A DNA stretch of 64,000 nucleotides from Amycolatopsis acididurans. GTDB taxonomy: Bacteria; Actinomycetota; Actinomycetes; Mycobacteriales; Pseudonocardiaceae. Location: the NCBI RefSeq assembly GCF_012328925.1, contig NZ_JAAXLS010000036.1:1-64000 (forward strand), given 5' to 3'. The translations under genes were made by a program, and so were the position numbers. The notes beneath the pieces were generated by a model. It worked only from the letters and a program-made list of their open reading frames with translations, did not search any database and was not told the origin of the DNA. Positions 1 to 7,134 of the stretch are shown here, piece by piece; the first letter of the stretch is position 1, and each line of letters begins with the position of its first letter.

Positions 1-2
1 GA

Positions 3-83
3 CGGCGGCGCGGGGGAGGTCCGCCCGAGCGGCGGCCGGACGGCGGCGAGCCCGAGGGGGAGCGCCGGACGGGACCGGCGTAG
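3..83 (+). CDS. possible C-terminal tail of a gene entering from the left
   Basis: One frame is open from the left edge to a TAG at 81-83 and reads as an Arg/Gly/Pro/Glu-rich tail of 26 residues. Such low-complexity tails are common at actinobacterial C-termini, but there is too little sequence to identify a family. The other forward frames are also open here because of the extreme GC content, so this is only a possibility. Confidence 0.25.
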   Translation, partial: RRRGGGPPERRPDGGEPEGERRTGPA

Positions 84-250
84 CGGGCGTCGGTGGGGCG
101 TCCTTGCCGCGGGGGCGAGGGACGGCGCGGTCCACGCTCGTTACGCGGAGGTTCCACCCCTACGTCTCCCTTCCCCGGCTGTCGGCTACAGGGACCTGCT
201 CACCGGAATGGACGCGCCATCCCGGGCCCCGGTTGCCGTAGCGTCGCACA

Positions 251-280
251 CGGGTGTGTGAAAGTGGTTCACAACACCCG
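251..280 (-). terminator. stem-loop just after the phospholipase-like gene
   Basis: The arms CGGGTGTGTGAA and TTCACAACACCCG pair with one bulged base around a 5-base loop. The hairpin lies one base beyond the stop codon of the leftward gene ending at 282. There is no U-tract, so it is a terminator-like or 3'-end-protecting hairpin rather than a classical intrinsic terminator. Confidence 0.45.
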
Positions 281-281
281 C

Positions 282-2417
282 TCACGTGGTCTGCGCCACC
301 GTTTTGGCGGATATGAGGTTGCCGGCAGCGGTACCCACCGCGAACAACGCGGTCGGCCCGTACACCGCGACGGTGAGCGGACCCGGCCCGTAACCCGAGG
401 CCACCTCCAGCAGCGGCGGAACGCAGGCCAGCGCGGTCACCACCCACGTGCTCGTCGCGGCGCTCACGCCCGTGCGCACCGCGTGCAGCAGGAACACCCC
501 GAGCAGGAGCTGGATCAGGTTCTGGATCGGATCCAGCGGCAGCCCGAGCACCGTGCCACCGGTGTCCCCGCCGAACCGGGTCAGCGCGAAGCCGAACAAG
601 CCGATCGTCGCGTAGCCGGTGCCCAGCGCCGTGGCCGCGTGCGCGCGCCAGCCGGTCGGCCGGGAGTCGTGCAGTGGGACATACCCGTCGAAGTGTCGTT
701 CGAACCACCAGAACACGATCAGGGCGGGCACCGCCAGCAGCCCCAGCGCCATCAGCGTCTTCGGCCCGGTGAGCCAATTCAGCGCCGCCGCGGGATCCGG
801 CGGCAGGTACACCAGCGCGACCACCAGCAGCATCGCGGCCAGAAAGCCCAGGTAGAGGCTCATCGGAGCGCGCAGCGCGAACCGCACCGGGGCGCCGAGC
901 CAGCGCAGTTCCGCGGCCCGGGCCAGTGGCCGTGCAAACAGCCCCAGCACGCAGAGCTGCGCCGCGCCGAGCAGGAGCAGCGGCAGCGTCGGCGCGGCGA
1001 GCGCGGGCGACGCGCCGGGCGTGCCGAGCAGGTTCGGATCGGCGCCGCCGACGGTGGTCAGCGCGACCAGCCCGGCCAGCGCCGCGACCGCGCCGGACAC
1101 CAGCAGGGCCCGGTGCCTCGTGGGCAGCCTGCCGAACGCGATCTGTTGTGCCAGCAGCGCGAGTCCGAGCGCGCTGGCCGAGCGCAGCAGGTCGGAGCCG
1201 AACCAGCCGGAGCCCAGTGCGGTCAGCACCACCAGCGCCAGGAGGCCGGCCGTCGTGACGGTGGCCGCGCGCCGGTGCAGCGCCAGCATGAACGGGGTGG
1301 CCGCGACGGTGAGCAGGTAGACGGCGAGCAGCCACAGCGGGTGCAGCGCGATACCCACGATGGCCGCGTTCGTGCCCTGCGGAATGCCGAGCAACTCCAG
1401 TGCGAGCGGGACGACCAGCGCGACCACCACGAACACCAGGGCGGGCCGCAGCAGCCAGCTCGCCCGGTGCGCGACGTATTGCCGGTATCCGCCGCCGCTC
1501 TCGCGGATGTGCCGCCAGCCCGCCGCGTTCGCCCGGCCGCCCGCGAAGAAGAACACCGGTGCGAGCTGGGCGAGCCAGGTGAACGGCCACAGCCAGGCCT
1601 CGTCCGCGCCCGCCCAGCGGGCCAGCGCGAGCACCGACTCGCCGAGGATCAGCAGCACCAGGCCGGCCACCCCGAGCGTCACCCACGGCGAGGCCGGTCC
1701 CGGCGCGGTCGTCGTGACCAGCGGTCGTGCCGGGCGGGTGCGGCGCGTGTGCAGCCAGCCGCGCAGCCGGAACACGAGCAGGCAGCCGATCACCGCGACG
1801 CCGGCGAGCATCGGGCCGATCGGGTCGCCGACCGGCGGCCCCCACCGCTGGTGCCACGAGTTGACGTTCAGTCCTGCCGTGAACACCGACGCGACGAGCT
1901 GGCAGGTGCGCGGCGACCCGGCCGGTTCGATGTGGCACATGGCGTGCATGTCGGTGGACAGGCGGGAGTCCAGCGACGCCCGGACCGAAGGGGGGAGCGG
2001 CTGGCCCACCTTGTCCGCGTAGCGCAGCAGGTCGTAGCCGAGGTCGTGCGCCTTGCACGCCACGCCGTAGTCCCACTTGGTGTTGTCGTCGCCCCAGGGG
2101 GTGGAGCAACCGCCGTCGACGTGCACGGCGCGCACGGTGCCGTCCGGCGCGGCCGCCGCTCCCGGTGTGACTCCTGTCACTCGGGTGAAGTCGGCGGGCA
2201 GCAGGCTCAGCGCCGTCGGCTCGGGGCCGGGGTGGGTCAGGGCGTCGATGGCGCGCTCGGCCTGCAGGGCGCCGCCGGTGGGCGGGCCGTGGAACGGCGG
2301 CGTGGCCGGTCTGGAGGCGACGAAACCGAACCCCAGCAGCACCAGGGTCAGCACGAGCAGCCAGGCGGAGGTGGACAGGTGACGCCTCAGGCGCGGTGTC
2401 TCGGCTGGGGCGATCAT
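282..2417 (-). CDS. membrane protein with prokaryotic phospholipase A2-like domain
   Basis: This 711-residue protein starts with one membrane segment (about residues 17-35). An extracytoplasmic stretch follows, containing the prokaryotic phospholipase A2 signature: C104, then CKAHDLGYD with C121 and the His124-Asp125 catalytic pair. After about residue 190 it becomes a polytopic membrane domain of roughly ten segments that resembles acyltransferase-3-type membrane proteins. The start is the ATG at 2417, with GGAG six bases upstream; the frame extends to an upstream TTG that has no ribosome site. The likely role is membrane lipid hydrolysis or acyl remodelling outside the cell. The domain assignment is from motifs; the joint activity is inferred. 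Secreted actinobacterial PLA2 enzymes are usually small, so the large membrane fusion is unusual. Confidence 0.65.
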   Translation of the reverse strand: MIAPAETPRLRRHLSTSAWLLVLTLVLLGFGFVASRPATPPFHGPPTGGALQAERAIDALTHPGPEPTALSLLPADFTRVTGVTPGAAAAPDGTVRAVHVDGGCSTPWGDDNTKWDYGVACKAHDLGYDLLRYADKVGQPLPPSVRASLDSRLSTDMHAMCHIEPAGSPRTCQLVASVFTAGLNVNSWHQRWGPPVGDPIGPMLAGVAVIGCLLVFRLRGWLHTRRTRPARPLVTTTAPGPASPWVTLGVAGLVLLILGESVLALARWAGADEAWLWPFTWLAQLAPVFFFAGGRANAAGWRHIRESGGGYRQYVAHRASWLLRPALVFVVVALVVPLALELLGIPQGTNAAIVGIALHPLWLLAVYLLTVAATPFMLALHRRAATVTTAGLLALVVLTALGSGWFGSDLLRSASALGLALLAQQIAFGRLPTRHRALLVSGAVAALAGLVALTTVGGADPNLLGTPGASPALAAPTLPLLLLGAAQLCVLGLFARPLARAAELRWLGAPVRFALRAPMSLYLGFLAAMLLVVALVYLPPDPAAALNWLTGPKTLMALGLLAVPALIVFWWFERHFDGYVPLHDSRPTGWRAHAATALGTGYATIGLFGFALTRFGGDTGGTVLGLPLDPIQNLIQLLLGVFLLHAVRTGVSAATSTWVVTALACVPPLLEVASGYGPGPLTVAVYGPTALFAVGTAAGNLISAKTVAQTT

Positions 2418-2489
2418 AAGCTCCAGGGTGGCACTGTCGGCGGTGTTCCGGCATGGGGACAACCCCCGGATGGCGGTCGGGCCGCCACC

Positions 2490-3953
2490 CTAGTGGGTGC
2501 CGTGGCCGTCGGTGGCCGCCCCTCGCGCCTGCTGGTCCGTGGCGACCCGCACCTGGTTGCGGCCGCCCTCCTTGGCCTCGTAGACGGCGGCGTCCGCGGC
2601 CTGCAGCAACGTGTCGATCGTGCTTCCGTGCGCCGGGTACACAGCGACGCCGATCGAGGTCGTACGTCCGGTCACGGTGGTCGGCCCGCCGCGTTTGTCG
2701 GTGGTCGGGATGTGCAGGTCGGCGACGGCCACCCGGATCCGTTCCGCGGTCGTCTGCGCCGCGCCGTCCTCGATGTCCGGCAGCAGCACGACGAACTCCT
2801 CGCCGCCGAAGCGGCCGATCACGTCGCCGGGGCGAGTGACCTCGTCCAGCTGCTGCGCCACCATCCGCAGCACGTCGTCGCCCGCCGGATGACCGAAGGT
2901 GTCGTTGATCCACTTGAAATGGTCGAGGTCGATCATCAGCACGGCCAGCCCGTGCTCGCCCTTGCTCGCCCGCGCCATCGAACGCTGCGCGGCCTCTGTC
3001 CAGCCCCGCACGTTGAACACGCCCGTCTTCGCGTCGGTGCGTGCCTCCGACTGCAGCTGGTTGATCTCCGCCAGCCGGTTGCCCACGACGCTGATCAGCA
3101 CCAGGATCGTGATCGCGGGCAGCAGGTTGACCAGCAGGATCGCGCCGACCGTGCCGAGTCCGATGGTGGAAAGGTCGAGCAGGTTGTCGGACTTGCTGCC
3201 CAGCACGTTGCGTAGCGTCGGGTTGGACGTGCCGCCCAGCGCGAGCAGTGCGCCGATGCCGATGATCTGCACACCGGCGTAGCTGACGCCGACGAGCATC
3301 AGCACGAGGAAAAGGCGCAGCTGGTTGGCGTGGTCGAGGTGCGCGAGATCGTCCTGGGACAGCCACCGGAAAAGCCGTTGTGCCGCCAGTGCCGACAGTC
3401 CCCAAGTGAGCGTGGTGAACAGGAACTTGTGCGGGGCGCGGCGCGAGTTGAACCAGCGTTGCAGCCGGACGATCGCGAGCAGCGCGAGTGTCAGGTACAG
3501 CGGAAGTACCAGTGCGGCAGGGAAAATCCAGATGCCACTCAGGTCGATGTGGACGGCGGAGAGCCGGTTACGGCGCCGTTCCTCCTGCCGTCGCGTGAGC
3601 TGGATCTGTGCGGTGGCGCAGACTGCCAGCACCCCGAGTCGCAGCCAGTCCACGTTGGACGGCACGACTTCGGTCGCCATTCCGGCCGCCAGCGCGATAA
3701 CCGCGAAAATCTCCCAGCCGATGAGGAATGCGACCATCGGGCGCGGTTTCGTCCAGAGGTCCCACTGAGTCGGTTTCCTCGGTTTCGGGCGAGTTTTTCG
3801 GGGCGCGTGTCTTCCGCTAACCGAAAGATGCCCGTCGCCGAGTGCCTGCGCCGGACCGTGCCCATTCCCGGAATAATCGGAGGATGTGCTTTCTGTAGTC
3901 TTCCGGTTCTCTTCGGTTAGGGTGTGCTGCCGATGGCTTCGGGAGGTGAACAC
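2490..3953 (-). CDS. membrane diguanylate cyclase (GGDEF protein)
   Basis: This 487-residue protein has about six hydrophobic segments in its first 300 residues and a C-terminal GGDEF domain. The active-site loop reads GGEEF at residues 383-387, preceded by RPGD, which fits the inhibitory RxxD I-site at the usual distance. It should therefore make cyclic di-GMP and be feedback-inhibited, with the membrane part acting as sensor. The start is the GTG at 3953, with GGGAGGAA about ten bases upstream; the frame runs further but without better starts. It is divergent from the micro-ORF array at 4198-4443. No EAL domain is present. Confidence 0.85.
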   Translation of the reverse strand: MFTSRSHRQHTLTEENRKTTESTSSDYSGNGHGPAQALGDGHLSVSGRHAPRKTRPKPRKPTQWDLWTKPRPMVAFLIGWEIFAVIALAAGMATEVVPSNVDWLRLGVLAVCATAQIQLTRRQEERRRNRLSAVHIDLSGIWIFPAALVLPLYLTLALLAIVRLQRWFNSRRAPHKFLFTTLTWGLSALAAQRLFRWLSQDDLAHLDHANQLRLFLVLMLVGVSYAGVQIIGIGALLALGGTSNPTLRNVLGSKSDNLLDLSTIGLGTVGAILLVNLLPAITILVLISVVGNRLAEINQLQSEARTDAKTGVFNVRGWTEAAQRSMARASKGEHGLAVLMIDLDHFKWINDTFGHPAGDDVLRMVAQQLDEVTRPGDVIGRFGGEEFVVLLPDIEDGAAQTTAERIRVAVADLHIPTTDKRGGPTTVTGRTTSIGVAVYPAHGSTIDTLLQAADAAVYEAKEGGRNQVRVATDQQARGAATDGHGTH

Positions 3954-4197
3954 AACGATCACGTTCCTCCCACTTCTGGCCCGCCCGGCGAGTGAAGTAT
4001 GGTTGCGCCCGCCACGGTGAGATTCGAACTGGTAGTAGGTATCATCCCACCACACCAGTTCCCGCTGGTCCTACGGTATCCCTGTGGGAGAATCAAGATG
4101 TATTCGGCTGCGAACCTTCGACCAGTGATCCGGTAATTTTCCCACAAACCGCAGATGGCAAGGGGAGTAGTTCCCACTACGTGGAGGTGTTTCCGCG
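3954..4197. promoter_or_regulatory. intergenic region between diguanylate cyclase and micro-ORF array, with hairpin
   Basis: This 244-base stretch must hold the promoter of the leftward cyclase gene and presumably that of the rightward micro-ORF array. It contains a perfect 8-bp stem, GAACTGGT (4026-4033) with ACCAGTTC (4054-4061), around a 20-base loop. It is richer in A and T than the flanking genes. The string GGCAAGGGGAGTAG (4157-4170) recalls the 5' part of the manganese riboswitch, but no matching 3' half is visible. Confidence 0.4.
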
Positions 4198-4218
4198 ATG
4201 CGCGACCGCGAAGCCTGA
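4198..4218 (+). CDS. micro-ORF 1, peptide MRDREA
   Basis: The reading frame is ATG CGC GAC CGC GAA GCC TGA. GGAGGT at 4183-4188 lies nine bases upstream. This is the most divergent copy at DNA level, with three codons changed synonymously relative to copies 2-4. The function is unknown. It could be a bioactive peptide, a translation-sensing leader, or a ribosome-loading element. Confidence 0.65.
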   Translation: MRDREA

Positions 4219-4272
4219 GTTCACTGAGCGTGTGTTGTTGATCGTTCTGTGTGTTTGAGGAGGTGCCCGCAC

Positions 4273-4293
4273 ATGCGTGACCGCGAGGCGTGA
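4273..4293 (+). CDS. micro-ORF 2, peptide MRDREA
   Basis: The reading frame is ATG CGT GAC CGC GAG GCG TGA. GGAGGT at 4259-4264 lies eight bases upstream. The coding bases are identical to copy 3, while the surrounding spacer is different. Function unknown. Confidence 0.65.
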   Translation: MRDREA

Positions 4294-4344
4294 GCTTGTC
4301 GAAACCTCGGTTGTTCGGTGTTATTGCGGGAAGGAGTGCGCGTA

Positions 4345-4365
4345 ATGCGTGACCGCGAGGCGTGA
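4345..4365 (+). CDS. micro-ORF 3, peptide MRDREA
   Basis: The reading frame is ATG CGT GAC CGC GAG GCG TGA. AAGGAG at 4331-4336 lies eight bases upstream. The SD differs in sequence from the other copies but has the same strength and spacing, which again suggests that translation is what is conserved. Function unknown. Confidence 0.65.
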   Translation: MRDREA

Positions 4366-4422
4366 GCCCTGTCCGAAGATTGTTTGCCAGGCGTTTCTTT
4401 TTATCTGTTGGAGGTGGCGTCC

Positions 4423-4443
4423 GTGCGTGACCGCGAGGCGTGA
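4423..4443 (+). CDS. micro-ORF 4, peptide (M)RDREA from GTG
   Basis: The reading frame is GTG CGT GAC CGC GAG GCG TGA. GGAGGT at 4410-4415 lies seven bases upstream. A GTG start replaces ATG while the peptide is unchanged. It is the last copy; the stop codon of the convergent MFS gene lies about 55 bases further on. Confidence 0.62.
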   Translation: MRDREA

Positions 4444-4491
4444 GAATGCACCGTGCAGCAGAGCGCTCGCAGTGGCGTTCCCCGTACCCGT

Positions 4492-4512
4492 CCATAGGTC
4501 AGCTCCCTATGG
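4492..4512. terminator. hairpin between micro-ORF array and convergent MFS gene
   Basis: CCATAGG (4492-4498) and CCTATGG (4506-4512) form a perfect 7-bp stem with a 7-base loop, spanning the stop codon of the leftward MFS gene. Its position between convergent units fits a bidirectional transcription end, but there is no U-tract on either side. Confidence 0.4.
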
Positions 4513-5713
4513 CCGCCGGCGCGAGGACCCGGACCCGGGTCCAGGAGATGGCGACAGGCACGGCCAGCAGTACACCGGCCATACCGGCGATCGCGACCGT
4601 GCCCGCGGCGGAACCAGTCGCCTGCGCGACGGCCCCGCCCAAAGCGACACCCACACCCTGCGCCACCCGCAGGCCCGTCCGGTAAACCCCGCTGGCCCCG
4701 CCGCGCATCTCGTTCGGCACCCAGGTCGAGAACGTCGCGGTGACGGTGATGATGTAGGCGCCGATCGCGCCCGCGAGCATGAGTAGCACCAGAGCGGCGG
4801 TGAGATTGGGCTTCCACGCGAACCCGAGCAGGGTCGCGACCGAGCCGAGCGCCAGTACACCCAGCAGCCGCGTCCTGGCTTCGGCCGAGACGTAGTGGGA
4901 CAGCAGGAACGCGCCGACGACGAAGCCGAGTGGGTCGGCGGCCAGCAGCCAGCCGACCGCGTGCTGCGATTCGCCCATCTCGTGGGCGAGTGGCGCCGCG
5001 AGCCCCTCGGGCACCACGGCGAGCCCGACCAACCAGGACAGTCCGATCAGCACCCGCAGCGGACGCTGCCCCGCGACCCAGCGGATCGAGCCGAACCAAC
5101 TGTCCTGTTTACCGGCCGCGGCCGGACGATTCGCCACCCAGCAGCGCACGACGACGGCGGAAACAAGGAAAGTGGCGGCGTCGATCGCGAGGGCCCACGA
5201 CGTACCGACCGCCGTGACCAGCAGGCCGCCGCCCCCGAGACCGAGCAGCATCACCGTGTTCATCGTGATCCCGCGCAGGTCCTGGCTGCGCAGGTACACC
5301 TCGTCGTTGGCGAAGACTTCGCGGGTGATCGCGTTCTGCGCCGCGTTCGCCGGCGCCCCGGCCAGCTGCACCGCGACCAGCAGCACGCAGAGAATGGGCA
5401 ACGGCGTGCCCGGAATCGCCATGCAGCCCACGAGGACGCCCTGCACGGCCGCGGAGGTCGCCAGTACGGCCCGGCGGGGATAGCGGTCGGCGAGCTGGGA
5501 GAGCCCGAGCCCGCCGGCGAGCGCGGGTAGGAAGGTCAATGCGTAAACTATCGCGGCCCACAGCGGCGATCCGGTCCGTCCGTAGACCATGATCGCGAGT
5601 GCCACCTTGGCGAGCTGGTCACCGGCGCAGGACTGCGCCTCGGCGAACCAGAGCGCGCGGTACTCCGCGTTGCGCAGGGCCTCACGCATCCGCGGTTTCG
5701 CGCGCGTTTTCAC
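4499..5713 (-). CDS. MFS permease (drug-efflux type)
   Basis: This 404-residue polytopic protein has about 12 hydrophobic segments. It carries the MFS loop 2-3 motif as LADRYPRR near residue 75, and its length and layout fit the major facilitator superfamily (EntS/MdtH-like efflux proteins). The N-terminus EALRNAEYRALWFA is typical of actinobacterial exporters. The GTG at 5713 is preceded by GGGGAG; an internal ATG at codon 9 is an alternative. The substrate cannot be told from sequence. It is transcribed toward the micro-ORF array. Confidence 0.8.
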   Translation of the reverse strand: MKTRAKPRMREALRNAEYRALWFAEAQSCAGDQLAKVALAIMVYGRTGSPLWAAIVYALTFLPALAGGLGLSQLADRYPRRAVLATSAAVQGVLVGCMAIPGTPLPILCVLLVAVQLAGAPANAAQNAITREVFANDEVYLRSQDLRGITMNTVMLLGLGGGGLLVTAVGTSWALAIDAATFLVSAVVVRCWVANRPAAAGKQDSWFGSIRWVAGQRPLRVLIGLSWLVGLAVVPEGLAAPLAHEMGESQHAVGWLLAADPLGFVVGAFLLSHYVSAEARTRLLGVLALGSVATLLGFAWKPNLTAALVLLMLAGAIGAYIITVTATFSTWVPNEMRGGASGVYRTGLRVAQGVGVALGGAVAQATGSAAGTVAIAGMAGVLLAVPVAISWTRVRVLAPAAIGS

Positions 5714-6080
5714 CTTCTACCCACTCCCCCTGGTCGGTGCGCTCTGGCGTGCACCGGGGCTCACCTGCCCGTTCACCCCGGTGACATGAGAGACAACATT
5801 AAGTATGCCGTTCACTCCGCGCAGGCGAACAGTCACACCGTGACCACATAGCTCATTAAACCGACCCGAAGGGTGACCTGTCACGGCCGCTGGGCCAATC
5901 CGGGCAGACGGACGGTATCAAGAGCGACCAGTCGGTGAGTAAGTCTGGGCTGATCGGCACTCACTCGTTCAGCGCAGTCTGGTGACCGCTCGTCGCCACG
6001 CCGGGTCCGGCATGGGCGGCCACGGCGAAGACTGGTGCCAGAGGGCCGGTGCCGGGGCCGGCCAGTGGGGAGTTGGGACG
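5714..6080. promoter_or_regulatory. divergent promoter region with two GTGAC/GTCAC dyads
   Basis: The region separates the leftward MFS gene from the rightward SDR gene and holds no convincing ORF. It contains GTCAC-ACC-GTGAC (5832-5844) and GTGAC-CT-GTCAC (5873-5884), two dyads built from the same half-site about 30 bases apart. They look like operators for a dimeric regulator; the regulator gene is not adjacent. Confidence 0.45.
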
Positions 6081-6998
6081 ATGAGCATGCAGCTGGCTGG
6101 CTTGAAGGACCGGGCGGTCGTGGTCACCGGCGCAGGCCGCGGCCTCGGCGAGGCCTTCGCGACGCACCTCGCGCACGCGGGCGTGCGCGTGGTGGCCAAC
6201 GACGTCGACGCGGAGCTGGCCGAGCGTACGGCCGCCAACATCAGGGCGCACGGCGGGCAGGCCGTCGCCAGCGGCCACACCGTGACGGATCCGGCGGAGG
6301 CACAGGCACTGGTCCAGCGCTGCGTCGACGAGTTCGGCGCGATCGACGGGCTGGTCAACAACGCCGGGCTGAACTACGAGGCCCTGCCCTGGGAGGAGAA
6401 CCTCGACGAGGTCCGCGAGCTGGTCGAGGTCAACGTGCTGGGCGTGATGTACACGGGCATCGCGGCGGTGAAGACCATGGTCGAGCAGGGCCGCGGTGGC
6501 GCGATCGTCAACGTCTCCTCCGGCGCCTCGCTGGGGCAGCGCAAGCTCGGCGTGTACTCGGCGAGCAAGGGCGCGGTCGCGTCGCTGACCTACTCCTGGG
6601 CGCTGGACCTGGAGGAGGTCGGCATCCGCGTCAACGCGATCTGCCCCCTCGCGCACACCCGGATGGTGTGGAAGTCGGAGCGTTCGCTGCGCAGCTGCCC
6701 GCCCGACCGCACCCCGTCCCGGATCGCCCCGCTCGTGCTGTTCCTGCTCTCCGACGACGCCGAGGGCATCACCGGCCAGCTCGTGCGCTGTAACGGGCCG
6801 CAGCTGCACATCGTGGGCCAGCCCTACCTGAAGTCGCCGATCCTGGAGCGGCAGACCTGGGACACCGAGACCGTGCGCAGGGCGTTCGACGAGGTGTTCA
6901 GCGCGCATCTGGAGCCGTACGGACTGGAGAAGCGGGTGCCGCCGCGGCTGCGGAAATGGACGGACTCGGCACCGCACACACCGCTGCGCACGGCGTGA
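6081..6998 (+). CDS. short-chain dehydrogenase/reductase
   Basis: This 305-residue SDR has the nucleotide-binding TGAGRGLG at residues 16-23, an NNAG motif, the catalytic serine in VSSG and the YSASK catalytic motif at 159-163. Its C-terminal tail of about 60 residues after the core is longer than in minimal SDRs. The frame is open further upstream, but the ATG at 6081 has GGGGAG eight bases before it. It is a paralogue of the SDR at 61087-61938, with the same G-R-G-L-G loop, similar core and similar C-terminal extension. Both may act on acyl-CoA or alicyclic substrates; that is inference from context. Confidence 0.82.
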   Translation: MSMQLAGLKDRAVVVTGAGRGLGEAFATHLAHAGVRVVANDVDAELAERTAANIRAHGGQAVASGHTVTDPAEAQALVQRCVDEFGAIDGLVNNAGLNYEALPWEENLDEVRELVEVNVLGVMYTGIAAVKTMVEQGRGGAIVNVSSGASLGQRKLGVYSASKGAVASLTYSWALDLEEVGIRVNAICPLAHTRMVWKSERSLRSCPPDRTPSRIAPLVLFLLSDDAEGITGQLVRCNGPQLHIVGQPYLKSPILERQTWDTETVRRAFDEVFSAHLEPYGLEKRVPPRLRKWTDSAPHTPLRTA

Positions 6999-7001
6999 AC
7001 C

Positions 7002-7061
7002 TGTGGACAACCGCGTCGCTTCCGAGCGAGTGGCGCCAGTCGCAACGCTGAGTTGTCCACA
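7002..7061. other. inverted pair of DnaA-box-like TTGTCCACA sites
   Basis: TGTGGACAAC at 7002-7011 and GTTGTCCACA at 7052-7061 are perfect 10-base inverted copies separated by 40 bases, in the gap between two convergent genes. Each contains TTGTCCACA, the preferred actinobacterial DnaA box. They could be DnaA-binding sites away from oriC, or the arms of a long transcription-end hairpin. Confidence 0.5.
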
Positions 7062-7134
7062 GAACACGATTCGTGCCACCGCGGGGGTCCGGAGGCGCCA
7101 CGATTGCCGGGTGAACCTTTTCCGTCACCTCCGA

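Larger units (their letters stand above)
4183..4443 (+). repeat. tandem array of four SD-preceded hexapeptide micro-ORFs
   Basis: Four units each contain a strong Shine-Dalgarno element (GGAGGT or AAGGAG), 7-9 bases, a start codon, then codons for R-D-R-E-A and TGA. Starts lie at 4198, 4273, 4345 and 4423, so the spacings of 75, 72 and 78 are all multiples of three. Copies differ only at synonymous positions (CGC/CGT, GAA/GAG, GCC/GCG) and in the start codon, while the T-rich spacers are unrelated. That pattern indicates selection on the peptide and its translation, not on DNA alone. No co-directional gene follows; the next gene (4499-5713) is on the other strand. Confidence 0.75.

Noticed and set aside
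93..3215. 1040-codon open frame on the plus strand
   Set aside because: Antisense to two well-supported genes and of low-complexity composition; no ribosome site or domain.
160..3405. very long open frame on the minus strand overlapping the phospholipase and GGDEF genes
   Set aside because: It has no recognisable domains, is rich in Arg, Ala, Gly and Pro, and lies in a shifted frame over two genes with clear motifs; it is a GC-bias artefact.
3990..4095. tRNA gene on the minus strand (GTTCGAATC T-loop-like string)
   Set aside because: The bases flanking the loop do not pair as a T-stem, and no matching acceptor or D arms are found in the expected positions.
4157..4260. manganese (yybP-ykoY) riboswitch suggested by GGCAAGGGGAGTAG
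   Set aside because: Only the 5' half resembles the motif; no GAGACCUU-type 3' half occurs within 200 bases and no transporter gene follows.
4183..4443. CRISPR array with 21-base repeats
   Set aside because: The repeat is shorter than known CRISPR repeats, spacers vary (51-57 bases outside the repeat), each spacer contains a Shine-Dalgarno element at fixed distance, and the copies differ only synonymously. Micro-ORFs explain the pattern better.
4198..4497. single longer protein made by TGA read-through of the micro-ORFs
   Set aside because: The frame is open between copies 2 and 4 apart from the TGAs, but copy 1 is followed by an extra in-frame TGA, and independent SDs before every copy make separate initiation simpler. 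Kept only as a side remark.
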